Positions 49,615-61,312 of a DNA stretch of 64,000 nt are shown piece by piece (position 1 is the first letter of the stretch; each line of letters opens with the position of its first letter). Under the pieces are notes generated by a model. The model saw only the letters and a list, made by a program, of their open reading frames with translations, was not told where the DNA came from and did no database searches. A program made the position numbers and the translations under genes. Source of the DNA: Unio delphinus (taxonomy: Eukaryota > Mollusca > Bivalvia > Unionida > Unionidae); the NCBI GenBank assembly GCA_029339505.1, contig JAQISU010000210.1, positions 17,813,501-17,877,500 of the forward strand, in the 5' to 3' direction.

Positions 49615-50711
49615 AATGCTACTGAAACATGATTTATCTTAACCTTTTGATAACATTAGATTAAAGCATACCTGTTTGATGTCGGTCACTGATGGGTCCT
49701 CATTCTGGACATGACTTGATGAGGAAACAACAACGTCAGAAACAAACATCTAAATACATATTAGGATCATAATTTAGTTTGCGCACTTGCCAGTTCAATG
49801 AATATATACGATCTTTATTATAAAATGACCATTTAAAAGCATTGTATCGATATTGCATATTGCTTAATAGAAAATCACAAGGATTTTTTTTAAGCATGAT
49901 ATCATATAAAATCACTGGTGATACAAACTTTACTCTGTGGAGATTTGTGAAAATTTACACAGAAAGCCCGTTTAGAGGGAAATATAAAAATAATCTTTTG
50001 GAATGGAATAAGGAATTAATAATAAATAAATAAAGATCACAAAAAAGATCGAGAAGGGTGAAGTGCAAATATAATACAGAACTTGTACGGATCCCATTTC
50101 GATCCAAGTGATCTAGTATATAAATAAGGAAATTACAAAACATGGAACATAATAGAACAAACATTAAAACAATTGATTGGTTTTAACCAATTTAAACTAA
50201 ATTTAAGACAAAATGTTTTGTACAAAATTCAAAATTGCTAAATAAATATATTAATTAATTTAAAAAATATATATTGAAATAAATACCGTTTAGAGATATT
50301 TATATGGTTAGAAAAACTGGGAAATTTGACAAGAATGGCTATCCTTACAAAAATATACAGTATTCATATGAATGCATATAACAACATACAAATAGCACAA
50401 CACAAATAGCAGACATAGAATACAGGAAACCCCTAGCCAGGGTTAAATTTGAGAATTTAAGACAGACACCCATGATGGACCTTTGGGTTCGGGTGAAAAT
50501 GTCATAGAAAAACACTAAGGACCAAAATATCCTATCATCATATAATCCCGATGGGAAAAATTACGGTTAGGTTAAAATTAAATGGAATTTCATAAAAAAC
50601 AAAACTACATATCGGGGGAACGCACACACACACATAAAACTTTTTTACTAGTTTTTTCAATAGGGGAGGGGGCATCTGTCTGGTGCCCCCCCCCCCCCCC
50701 CAAAGAAAAGG
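49615..50711. other. Interval between the 105-bp direct repeats
   Basis: About 1.1 kb of AT-rich sequence with no recognised ORF. It ends in a run of about 16 C (50686-50701) immediately before repeat copy 2. Confidence 0.5.
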
Positions 50712-50815
50712 AGGCCTATAACAACAATACAAAATGAAAATCAATCGTTGACAAATTGTCCATGAATCACATCATACTATAAACAAAGAAGCTTTTGAAA
50801 TCTGCCGAATGGAAT
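50712..50815 (+). repeat. ~105-bp direct repeat, copy 2
   Basis: Near-identical to 49510-49614. It abuts the poly-C run. Confidence 0.92.
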
Positions 50816-51009
50816 GTATATTTTGAGTACATTACTGCTATATTATCTTTATCTGAGCGGTGGTTAAACATATTGTGTCCTGGTAACAGCAAGCTCGACC
50901 GAAACATTTGTTAAAACTATGATAACCCAGACTGTAGTTATACCAATTGCATTTATATCATCAAAATAACTCACATTATATGGTCTTCCACGTGTACATT
51001 GTGTTTCCT

Positions 51010-51748
51010 AGTCCTACCTGTAAGACATAGCACATGTTGATTTTGTTAAGGTGCTAGGTCTTACGAGCCGAAGGACGGCCTTGTGTAGTCTGTTCCGATG
51101 TCGTCGACATCGGAACGAGTAGTCAAAAGTTTCAGGAATATCGCACATACTTGGCAACCTATATCGACACTCTTATACTTATTTATGTTTAATTAATATA
51201 CTTACTGTGTTGTTTTTATCCTGGTGGAATCAATGTCTGACACTTGCAAACGGACGCATTTTCTTGTTCAGTTGACGAACATTTGAATTTGTTGAAATGG
51301 GTTAGTAGTTGAGGTATGCCGAAGTATTATCAAGTAGGTTCTAATCGAAAAATATTTCTTGAACGAAACGAAATGTTACTTGCTGTTCAAATTCTTGATA
51401 CTTTGGTAGTTTCGTTTCGTTAAAATAAAATGGCCTTGTAGAAACCTACTTCGGCATTCCTCAGCCACAACCACATTGCATCCAATTGAAATGCGTGTCA
51501 AAGGATCATAAAAATGCGTTCATTTCCTAGAGTCAGATTCTGAGTCGGTAACGATCAAGACAACAAAGTAAGTATACAAATAACTACGAATGTTGATATT
51601 TATTGCCAATTATGTGATAATCATGAAAATTTCACCTCTTATTCTCCTGTCAGTAGAGTTCAAAACACACTACACAGCGCTGTTCGTTAGGCAGTAAGAT
51701 CCTAACGCCATAAACATAAATATCAGCGTCGGGTCTTATAGGTAGGAC
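51010..51748. mobile_element. 739-bp foldback/TIR element in a minisatellite
   Basis: The outer ends GTCCTACCTGTAAGAC and, reverse-complemented, GTCCTACCTATAAGAC are flanked by TA. Inner arms also pair: 'tatacttactgtgttgtt' with 'tatacttactttgttgtc', 'aggtatgccgaagta' with 'aggaatgccgaagta', 'aacgaaacgaaa' with itself inverted. Nearly the whole element is therefore an imperfect inverted repeat. It has no ORF and sits between copies of the minisatellite that continues at 51752. Confidence 0.8.
51092..51116. repeat. Perfect 25-bp palindrome
   Basis: The 12-bp arms GTTCCGATGTCG and CGACATCGGAAC are separated by one T. It lies in the left arm of the foldback element. Confidence 0.95.
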
Positions 51749-51751
51749 TAT

Positions 51752-52050
51752 GTGTTTCCTTGATCCGAGAAGCCCTTATGGGCTTATATGTGTATGTTGT
51801 ATCTTTTCTTGATACGGGCGCACCCGTTATGGGGTTCCATGTATACATTGCATGTTTCCTTGATCTGAATAGCCCTTATGGGTTTCCACGTATGCATTAT
51901 ATGTTTCCCTGCTGCGAGTACCTGTTATGGGCTTCCACGTGTACATTGTATGTTTCCTTTGTGGGAATATCCGTTACTTTATATGTTTCCCTTTTACTAG
52001 TATCCGTTATTGGCTTTCTTGTGTATATTGTATGTTCCCTCTATGCGAAT
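51752..52050. repeat. ~47-bp minisatellite
   Basis: About six copies of 'gggcttccacgtgtacattg' + 'tatgtttccttgatgcgaat'. One more partial copy lies at 50978-51007, left of the foldback element. Confidence 0.9.
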
Positions 52051-52063
52051 ACAATATGATCCT

Positions 52064-52386
52064 ACCGCTCCGGTGGCCTAGTGGTTAGAGCGTCCGCCCC
52101 GGAAGCGGGAGGTCGTCGGTTCGATCCCCGGCCGAGTCATACCAAAGACTTACAAAAATGGTACTAACAGCTGCCTCGCTTGACGCTCAGCATAAAGAGG
52201 TTAGTGTTAGGACTGGTCGGCCTGGTGTCAGGATAATGTGACTGGGTGAGACATCATGCTACATGTCTGCGGCCTGATGTCTCAGTGCTAGACATCACTA
52301 TAAACTGCCTCACTGTAGACATCGTAGCGATATGACTGAAAAATTGTTAAAGCTACGTTAAAAATTCTAATCAAACAAACAAACAA
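52064..52386 (+). mobile_element. Full-length tRNA-derived SINE (family A) with 13-bp TSD
   Basis: The tRNA-like head (GGTGGCCTAGTGGTTAGAGC A box; GGTTCGATCCCCGGCC B box; a possible Pro-type CGG anticodon loop) is followed by the conserved core, 'agctacgttaaaaa' and a (CAAA)n tail. It is flanked by perfect 13-bp direct repeats ACAATATGATCCT (52051-52063 and 52387-52399), so both ends are defined. Such SINEs are copied by LINE machinery and transcribed by RNA polymerase III. Confidence 0.95.
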
Positions 52387-52472
52387 ACAATATGATCCTG
52401 AGTATTTTTGTTAAATTTGTTTTATAATATGTTTTAGAAATAGCAAATCATGAAAAATACATTAATGTTGTC

Positions 52473-52822
52473 TGTAGGTGCTGTATAAATGTGTAATTGC
52501 TGTAGACTTGTCTACAATCATGAGCTTGTAATTTGAGGTGCATTGAGTTGGTTATATTTGTACAGCTTTAGCTGTATATTTTCTTTAACTTTCAACTATA
52601 GTAGACAAAGGAAGTAAGTATTTTCAAAGTTGTTTACTATTCAACTTTCTGACAGCACTTCTCAAGTAAGTCACGACCTTCTAGTAGGGATCCACCGTAG
52701 CTTAGTTGTTACATCATTGGACTTGTAATCTAAAGGTCGTATGTCTGATGTTCCTCCAGCCAATCATGTGGCTGATTCGGCGTGTTCTTACCCACTTCGC
52801 TTAGCTCCCCTTTTCACTAAAT
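52473..52822 (+). repeat. Dispersed repeat C with tRNA-Thr-like head, copy 1
   Basis: Shared with 54675-55016. Both contain a tRNA-like block with A box (CGTAGCTTAGTTGTTAC), anticodon arm around C-T-T-G-T-A-A (TGT anticodon) and a degenerate B region. About 200 bp upstream and 60 bp downstream are also shared. Confidence 0.85.
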
Positions 52823-53771
52823 TTAGGACTAATGATAGTTAAGAAAGGAAGCCAGGTTACAAATAGAGTAGATATGTTATTGACCAACTAGGAATTGTTG
52901 ATAATGAAATATCATTGAATAAATTCAATTGTTTTAGATAGTATCTTAGTTATCGCTGTAAATAACAGAGAGACAATGCGTTATTGATGGAATATCAGCC
53001 CTAACACTTTGGTGTAGATTTGAAAAATAAATGTTTGAAGTCCATGCCATCAAAGGGTGAGTTTTTAATGATAAATATATGTTTATTCATCAGCTTTCAG
53101 AAATGTATGTTTTTTAATTTTGTTTTAAATCATGGTGTTTGCATAGGTTTACTACAGAATATGAGTTGGTACCGTGAGTCCTTCAAAGCAGGAGTAGATG
53201 TGCTGGTGGTTCCATATCAGAAACTGTTTAAGCTTTATAACTGTATATGCATGCCAATAGTTACGCATTTAACGTCACGTGCATGATTTGGCAACGATCC
53301 TATGATAAGACCCCGCTAATACAGTTGATAACAAAGGCACTTCAGCAATATATATTTGTATTGCGTTATACCTACAACCTACGCTTTTGGGCAGTTGTTC
53401 ATGAAACCAATTCAATGAGACAATATGGTGACATGTGATGAATGATTGATATTTCATGAATTTGTCTACGTTCAACTTGATTGAAAAAACGCCAACCAGA
53501 CTGCATATCTTAAAGGACTTTATCATTTAATCTGAAAGTGACAATTGCATATGAAATGCATGTTGAAGTAATATAGACACAGTTCGTTCCCCGTGGTTGG
53601 TGTATTTTCACCTATGAAACGTTAATTATATATTATGCTTGTATATTGTTATAATTCATATATATTAGAAAACGTTTAGGAAATGTTCCAAATGTAGAAA
53701 TTATGCAGGTCTTCATCTGTATTTTAGATACATTTGATTACACGTGACAAGCTGATCATTGAGTTTAAAAA
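52823..53771. other. No recognisable feature
   Basis: AT-rich; the ORFs are short and unconvincing. Confidence 0.5.
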
Positions 53772-53979
53772 ATGTCCCACCCAGTCACATTCTCCTGACA
53801 CCAGGCCGACCAGTCCTAACACTAACCTCTTAATGCTGAGCGTCAAGCGAGGCATCTGTTAGTACCATTTTTTTAAGTCTTTGGTATGACTATGCCTAGG
53901 CATCGAACCAACGACCTCCTTCATCCGAGGCACGACCTCCCTCATTCGAGGCAGATGCTCTAACCACTCGGCCACCACA
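53772..53979 (-). mobile_element. SINE family A, 3'-truncated, variant head
   Basis: Carries the same anticodon-region duplication as 10325-10640. The SINE 3' half is missing and the break is at 'aaaaaatgtcccacccag'. Confidence 0.9.
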
Positions 53980-54303
53980 TTGTATTTGTTATACTTTTAT
54001 CATATACAATATCTTCGGGTATAAAGAGCAAGAACAGGTTGGAACTACTTCGCTCTACAGGTAAAGTATAAAACCAAAACGACCTTGAAAACAAACAGCA
54101 ATCAATATTCAAGCAAAGCTCTGCACACTTGATCCCAGTCATATGACACCGTTATCTGAATAGCGATAACCCATTTATTTCAAGTAGATATAAGTCAATA
54201 TGTCTGACTCTCTTTTCATTCTTGTCGCCCTTTTTGCAGCTATGTACACTTCATATATTACGATCTGAAAATGTAGTCATTATCGTCTGTTGGTAAAGTA
54301 AGA
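53980..54303 (-). repeat. Flank shared with 10.64-10.94 kb
   Basis: Similar to 10641-10935 over its length, with a ~28-bp insertion near 54257. Confidence 0.85.
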
Positions 54304-54427
54304 TCTATTTTGACAATAACCTTTCTATATACATGCAATCACGCTTTCATCATTTGTATATATTTAAGTTTCAAATGCCGAAAGAGAAATATCATACTTT
54401 GTAGTTGTGTGGAGTGATGATCGAAGA

Positions 54428-54470
54428 CATCATCATCATCATCATCATCATAATCATCATCATCATCATC
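54428..54470. repeat. (CAT)n microsatellite
   Basis: About 14 CAT/AAT triplets. Confidence 0.97.
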
Positions 54471-54633
54471 GCATATGAACCCATTCAGCAGTGTAAATAC
54501 ATGCAAACATGCATACAGACACCTGATTTTTAATCGACCAGTGAGGGTGGTTTTATATTAACATATTAGGAGGAACCGATCGGAGTTCTGCAGAGGAAGT
54601 CCCGAGAAGATCTAGCATTTTAATAGATTCAAG

Positions 54634-54674
<41 letters not shown>

Positions 54675-55016
54675 GATGTATGTAGGTGCTAAATAAATGT
54701 GTATTTGCTGAAGACTACAATCATACGCTTAAAATTCGGGGTCCATTGAGATGATTATATTTGCATAGCTTTAGTTGTATATTTTCTTTAACTTTCGACT
54801 ACACTAGACAATGCAAGTATTTCCAAAGTGGTTTACTTAGGAATTTTCTGACAGCACTTCTCAAGTAAGTCACGACCTTCTACTAGGGATCCACCGTAGC
54901 TCAGTCGGTACATCATTGGACTTGTAATCCAAAGGTCGTATGTATGATGTTCCCCCAGCCATTCATGTGGCTGATTCGGTGTGTTCTTACCCATCTCGCT
55001 TAGCTCCCCTTTTCTC
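54675..55016 (+). repeat. Dispersed repeat C with tRNA-Thr-like head, copy 2
   Basis: The better-preserved copy: A box GTAGCTCAGTCGGTAC and a perfect 5-bp anticodon stem TTGGA/TCCAA around CTTGTAA. The B box is corrupted ('tcgtatgtatgatgttccc'), so this is not a functional tRNA gene. Confidence 0.85.
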
Positions 55017-55898
55017 GGCAAGATATTGACACACATTACATTCTAAAATATCGTTGAAACCAGCTAAAAGTCTGATGTGCGGATTAGATGGAACACAGAA
55101 TTTCGCACTGCATAGGAAAACTTGCAAATGGTTCATAAACAACGAACCGCACTTTTTGAGGGTGTTATTTTAGGTGATACATGATAAGTAGCATCAATGT
55201 GGTATCTAGCCATTGTAACTAAAATATTAAATATCAAACCAATAAACCCCAGTAGTCCTCGATAACCCATACACCAAGGGTTGCTAAATACATACATATA
55301 ATAACTCGAGTATCTGTTCCATCATATCAAGTCCTACAACCCCATTTCTTTACAAATGACTTATGATACAACAAAATGTTCTGGCCAAGGATATTTTCCA
55401 ATGGAACTTTTTATCAAATGCGTAAACACTGTAAGGACTTAAAGTTTAGCAAAAGTTAATCTGACAGCAATCGGTTAGACAATGTCCTGAAATGAAGAGA
55501 CTGGAAACAACCATCACACACTTTGACAAAATGGTGGAGAAGAAAATACCAATCAGTCAAAAGCACAAAACGTTCTTTCATGGAGAAGGATTTATATCCA
55601 TACAGTTAATACTGTTGCTAAACGTGGTTCCTTTTTGTTAGAATCAAGTGCTGAAACTCTTTTACAAGGCAGTTTATGGTGGAGAAACTAAAGAGTCACA
55701 CCTTTGTGGAATGACATTACATGCATAATTTAAGAGAATATCCAAGGACGATATTTATTCTACTCTCTTACAAACGGGTAATTAATATTGAGGTGCATAC
55801 CAAGATTAAGAAAGAATCCCCAGTTTGACTTTAAATTATTGGCTGTTTATGAATTTCCGTTTTTGCTTTGAGTTATAGGCTATTTATGTATACTACGA

Positions 55899-55899
<1 letters not shown>
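55017..55899. other. No recognisable gene
   Basis: A short match to 10936 ('caatcggttagacaat' at about 55470) suggests another scrap of the composite repeat. Confidence 0.45.
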
Positions 55900-55944
<45 letters not shown>

Positions 55945-56013
55945 TAAAAAAATAAAAATGAAGTAATATTAATGAATGACCAGAAGAAGAAGCATACAAT
56001 GATGATGATGATA

Positions 56014-56043
<30 letters not shown>
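55900..56043. repeat. (AAT)n and (GAT)n microsatellites
   Basis: AAT run at 55900-55943 and GAT run at 56000-56043. The second interrupts the recombinase homology of the next element. Confidence 0.97.
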
Positions 56044-56044
<1 letters not shown>

Positions 56045-56045
<1 letters not shown>

Positions 56046-58155
56046 AACAGCTGGGGTCGCTAATTGTTTTGCCCATATGTGTAGAACTTCTGTTTGTTGT
56101 TGATGCATGCATCTTGTTCACTAGAAAGGACCTGTATAACTCACTCACCCTGCATGCTGAAGCTAAGACTATCAAGAAATCCAATTGTATGATATTAGCT
56201 TTAACGAATTGTGGGTTAAAGGCTCAATACTGTCTGAATTGAGTCATGTTAAAACCCAGGACAGATTCCATTTGGAAACAGGGGAGGGATAATAGTCGAT
56301 TGAACTCTAAAGTGGCTGAAAAGTCTGACAGATAGCTGATAGCACATGCAACTTAATGGCGGAATGTGTCTGATATCATGGAGCAGTAGCATTTGATAAT
56401 AATTGGGGCCAACTGTTTCTCCTCGAAAAGCCAGAGAAAAGTTGGCCAGTTGAGGGATTGTGACACTCAGAGGAACAATCTGAATGATTTGGTACCAGTC
56501 CCTGAAAACATGCCACTTGCACTCGTAAGCCTTCAGAGTAGAGGGCCTTCTTGCTCTCGAGATTCTCTCCATAATCGAAGATTTAAATTGTCTTGCAAGG
56601 CTGTCTGGACACGAGCCAAGCATGAAGATAAAGACGGTCCGGACAGGGGTGGAACATCCCTGGCCGCGGTTGCTTGAGAAGACTTGGGCTGACTGTAATA
56701 TTCGTGGGTAGATCTATCGCCAGATCGAGTAGACCGGAGACCCAGGAGTTGTTCCATCTGAGAGGGGCAATCAGAACCATCTAACAGTTCTGACCCCTTA
56801 ACTTCTGGATTATTTTCCGTACCAAGACCGTGGGAAGGTAGGAGAATGACCACAACCCTTCCCAGCTGATTGACCGAGCATCCACGGCCCAAGCTCTGGG
56901 TCTGGAACCTGTGAGACGAAGGTGGACAACTTGCGATTCCACCTTGTTGCAAAAGATCGATCATCGGACGTCTCCAAAGTGTGTCGATTGGAAGAAAGCC
57001 CTATTGATGGAGTGACCATTCCGTGTGAATGACTAGATAGAGTGTCAACCAAGACAATGAGTCTGCCAGGAATGTGTCTGATTTGTATATTGAGGTGGAG
57101 ATTGTCGCACCAATGTAGAAACTGCCCGATCAGATTGCACAGGTCTAGTGATAGGTGCCCCCTTGTTTTGAGGAGGCAAGTCACCACCACAAAGTTGTCT
57201 CACATCAGGAGGACAGATTGCTATAAGAGCTGATCCTGCCAGAAATGAAAGGCATTGATGACAGCCGTTATTTTTTAAAGGTTGATGTGGAGATTGTTCG
57301 CCCCTGGGACTAGCGGCGGAACATACCGTTATCTCTGTTTGGGGTATCTCCAGAGTAATCCCTGTGGACAGCCCGCAGGGGTTGTGCCACTGATTCAAGA
57401 ATGATCATATCTCTGGCGTGAGCATGAGGGTGTGATCGAAGGGACTTAAAAAGGGCACCATTACGCTAGCAACGTCCTTTGTAAAGGGCGCATTTAAAAA
57501 AAGACGGCTGAGCGGGATCAAGTCCGCTGCCGCACTGAATAATCCGAGGAGTTGCAAGAAATCTCGCTGAAATGCGCATCCTGAGGGAAATGGACTCTAC
57601 GAGTGAGATTATCTGGATGATTGCAACCTCGAGGAAGCCTTACCAGATTCAGATCAGGGAGAAACTCCACACCCAGATGGACCAAAACTCTGTCTGGACA
57701 GCGATGGGACTGTATCCAGTTCACGAGAAAGCCTATATGATGTAAAGTGATATAAGATCGTTTCTGCCTTTGAGCAGAGTAGACCTTAACATGTTTCTGG
57801 AGAATGTCGTCCAAGTATACTGCCGACGCTATAGATGAAGTCGAGCGGAACAGGGTGACGACGTAATCCATAACGTGGGTACAAGCCCAAGTGCTGAAGT
57901 TGAGGCCAAAATGTATGACCTGGAACTGATAAATCGAGTCCCGACAAGCACAACGGAGAAATGTCCGCGACTCGTGGGATAGGGACGTGAAAGTGTGCGT
58001 CGGTCATAACTAGACTGAGAGCATACCCGTCGGATGGGCTGATCACGCCATCGCCACATTGAATTTTAGGGTGGTTGAGGCGGCTCAGGTCGATGAACTG
58101 CCTCTGGATAAGAAACAGCCATGAATAAAACCCCAGCTATTGCAGGTTTATTAAG

Positions 58156-58197
<42 letters not shown>

Positions 58198-58460
58198 CAT
58201 CCTTCTCCCTAACTGACGATACATCCGTGAAGAAGGGAGAGGACAGGGATGGAGAAATGAAGTCCAAAGTCACTCCGAGATGACCTGAATCACCCAAATG
58301 TTCTGAGGTAATAAAGTGGTCCAGTGGTCCTGATATTGCAGGAGGCGGCTGCCCACATGTAGGCAGTCCGCTGGCGGTGGACAGGGTATGTCAACGTCTA
58401 GAGTTAGGAGGTGTGAAGGCGGAGAAACTTAGGTTCTTGCCGCCTAGCTTGATTAGACTG
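56045..58460 (-). mobile_element. Decayed tyrosine-recombinase retrotransposon (DIRS/Ngaro-like)
   Basis: Read on the minus strand from 58460 downward through several frames: an RT lead-in (W-T-T-L-L-P-Q-N-I-W-V-I-Q), F-I-D-L-S-R-L-N-H and D-A-H-F-H-V-P-I. Then come the RT core A-S-A-V-Y-L-D-D-I-L, RNase H (QIRHIPGRLIVLVDTLSS, 57190-57030), D-R-S-F-A-T-R-W-N-R-K, and a tyrosine recombinase (RRPSTLKAYECKWHVF, then L-A-S-A-C-R-V-S-E-L with the first catalytic Arg). The His-x-x-Arg and Tyr blocks are lost beyond the GAT run. Many frameshifts and an (AT)n insertion (58158-58193) show it is dead. The order RT-RH-recombinase without a methyltransferase favours Ngaro. Confidence 0.85.
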
Positions 58461-59160
58461 TTGGCTCCCAGCATTGGGTTGGGATCTATATTACACATTT
58501 GATTGTAAGGATCCCTTTTCCCTGGTCCGCCCATCATCCCTCCGCTGTGTCAGGGGATGATTGTTTCGAAACTCCTGCAAAAGTTAGGCGACGAGTTGGA
58601 GGGGCAGTTCTTGAGCTGCCTGCCTCCAAACTTTTTCAATTTCCCCCCAAAGTATAAAGGTGACCCAAACGGAGACATCCGAAAAATCAGAGTAGGATGG
58701 GGCCTGAACGACGTGGACCACCTACAGGCGTCACGTCGTATCAGGGCGAAGTTGGCAGAAGCAGTCAACGCATTGGTCTTATGGAATTGTGAGCTGCCCT
58801 GTTAACAACTCTAGCAAGTCAGGCCGTCACTTCACAAGCGTGGTTATGGCTGGATTTGCCTAGGGAGTTGGGGAAAAAAATGACGTGAAGCCAAGTTTAA
58901 CAATAATGACGTATCGACTACATTTCGGACTAGCTTTGACGTGGCATTGGAGATCAGTGCTGAAGGCGTCTGATGCAGTTTTCATACCAGCGACACTTGA
59001 ACGTCGCTGGAAGTTAGCTTCCTGAATTTTTACCGACTGAGGAGGAAGCAGGAAAGACATTGTCTCTTCCTCCCATTCAAGATCTACAGATGCCTAAACT
59101 GTGTAGTCCTGAATGGCAGTAGGAGGTGGTGGGCATTCTGAAGTTCCCAACAACCTATAA
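58461..59160 (-). mobile_element. Possible gag-side part of the same retrotransposon
   Basis: Moderately GC-rich, with fragmentary minus-strand frames (58550-58768, 58860-59060) in continuous orientation with the RT region. No specific gag motif was recognised, so the boundary is uncertain. Confidence 0.35.
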
Positions 59161-59780
59161 TTTTTTCTTATATAAATCTTCTCCGTAATGCTTGTGTAGC
59201 GTAGCGAGCACTGCGCGCACATCTACCATTAGCTCAGAAGGAACGTTGGTTCTGGTACAGCTTGCATTTATGTGTATAGCATACCAGGAGACATAGATGA
59301 CGCAATTCCGTCATAATTGACACTTTCACTAAATCTCCCTTGTGGGGAAGCCGTGAACATAAGGACGACCAGCACTGCCGGCTGATTTGTCTGGCGAATG
59401 GACGGCCTGAAAGTCATGTTCTAGTAAAGCTGCCATATCTGGGTAGTGCATACCAGTGGCTTAGTTAACTTAATTCAGTCACCTCTGATAAGGTCACAAA
59501 CTCTCCTTTGTGGATAAGCCGTGAACCGATGAACGGCCGGCAATGCCGACTGATTTGACTGGCATCGGCGACGGTCCAGCTATGACCGATACCTGCGTCT
59601 CGAATGGTCTGGTTGGACGGAGAGATTCATCTATAACATCTCTGTCATGGTAGTGATATGTAACCGGTAGTACAGATTGACGGACGGATACACTATAATC
59701 TCCCTAAATCCGATCTGGTCGGATTGCGGTATGATAAAAGTTCCCATGCTGGTACAGCGTTACAGCCGGATGGACAGGTA
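59161..59780. repeat. Long-period GC-rich repeats
   Basis: Two diverged copies of a segment with 'gccgtgaac', 'cactgccggctgatttg' and 'ctggc' (about 59330 and 59500). Segments around 'agtacagattgacggacgga' recur near 60220. Confidence 0.6.
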
Positions 59781-60310
59781 TGTCACTAAAAATCTCCGGA
59801 CGGTTGTATGGCCGTTGCAGGTTGTACGGCCGGTGCCTGCTGGCCTGGACGGCCGGTGCTGGCTGGGCTGGACAGCCGGAGCCGGATGAACGTCCGGTGC
59901 CGACTGGAAGGTCGGCTGGACGGCCGGAGCCGGCTGGGCTGGGCGGCCGGTGCCAGCTGGAAGTGCAGCTGGACGTCCGGTGCCGGATGGGCTGTACTGC
60001 CGGAGCCGGATGGACGTCCGGTGACTGCTGATGCCGGTTGGAAGGTCGGCTGGACGGCCGGAGCCAGTTGATGCCGGCTGGACGGCCGGCTGGTTTGCCA
60101 GTCATGTGGTCTGCCGGAATGTCGGTGACGGTCCGGCTATCACTGGTATCAGCCGCTGTCATGGCTTGGCTGGACGGAAAGATTTCTCATGAAAATCTCC
60201 GTCATAATATTGGCATGTTGCCTGCGGTACAGCTTGACGGGCAGATTTGGCACTAAAATCCCCGTGTTACAATACAAATGGACGGCTGGACGGCCGGCTG
60301 GTAGGTACGG
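59781..60310. repeat. GC-rich ~15-bp minisatellite
   Basis: Tandem variants of 'ggacggccggagccggctgg' and 'ggtgccggatgg'. Base composition (strongly G+C) is unlike the rest of the window. Open frames on both strands with Gly/Trp/Arg repeats follow from composition. Confidence 0.85.
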
Positions 60311-60539
60311 TGACGGCTAGACTGCAAAATGAAATGGATGCGATAGAGCCTATAAAAAACCCTTGCGTCCTGACTTACAGGCCCGAAAGCCATGCACGGA
60401 GTTTCGGGGGGACTCACTGGGCAGCCTAAATTGGGGGAACACTCCCCAAATATACCCATCTACGCATCTGTTCAAAGGCGGACTGTTGTACCATGTCAAA
60501 ATAATTTTCTTCCATTGCCACATTGACAACACCCATTTT

Positions 60540-61030
60540 TTCCGTTCATGACTTCGTTGTCGACTTTGCTACTTAAACGACAAAAGAAGAGAACAAAGCA
60601 CAAATTAACAATTCAGCATATTATTAAATCGATAATACTATAACCGTTACTAACGGAGTAGGCAAATTATTCCGTGCTATGTTAACTCGTAATGACAACA
60701 CTAGTTACCGCCATGAGCGTGTTGCAACGAGTCGTTCAAGACGAAGTCTACTGAAACGACAAAGAAAATAAAACAAAGCCCAGATTAGCAATTCAGCACG
60801 CTATTAATTCGCTATTACCATAACCGTTACTAACAGGAAGCGGAATGATTTAATGTCGCGTTAACTCGTAACGACAACACGAAGTCCGCCATTAAATAGT
60901 CGCAATTTGGTCGTTCAAAGACAAAGTCTACTGAAACGACAAAGAATATAAAACAAGCACAAAATATCAATGCAGCAAGTTATTAATTCGCTAATATCAT
61001 AACCGTTATATACGGAATAAGCGAAATTAT
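60540..61030. repeat. ~180-bp tandem satellite, about 2.7 copies
   Basis: Units begin at acgacaaa (60577, 60756, 60936) and share 'taaccgttactaac', 'gttaactcgtaa' and 'gtcgttcaaagac', with 10-20% divergence. Confidence 0.88.
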
Positions 61031-61312
61031 ATAGTGCCGCGTGTATTACATGCTAGTACCACCATACGTGCTCCGACCACTTTGCGACCTGGTCCGAAGT
61101 CTAGAAAGGTGACAAAGTCACTCATATTTGGAAAATATTGTAAAATAATGTATACAACCTGTAGAGGAATGATTATCCAACACAGTAATTCCAAATTTAA
61201 CTTCGGATGGTTCGAATTTACACTAAGATGGCTTGGATTCATTGGAGGTCTAATTGTACGTGTTTTCACCGTACAGCGAGGCTTAAAACTGGCGACACCT
61301 AGTGGGTGGCAA

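Noticed and set aside
54888..54955. Functional tRNA-Thr(TGT)
   Set aside because: The anticodon arm is good but the B box/T arm is destroyed, and the block is part of a dispersed repeat.
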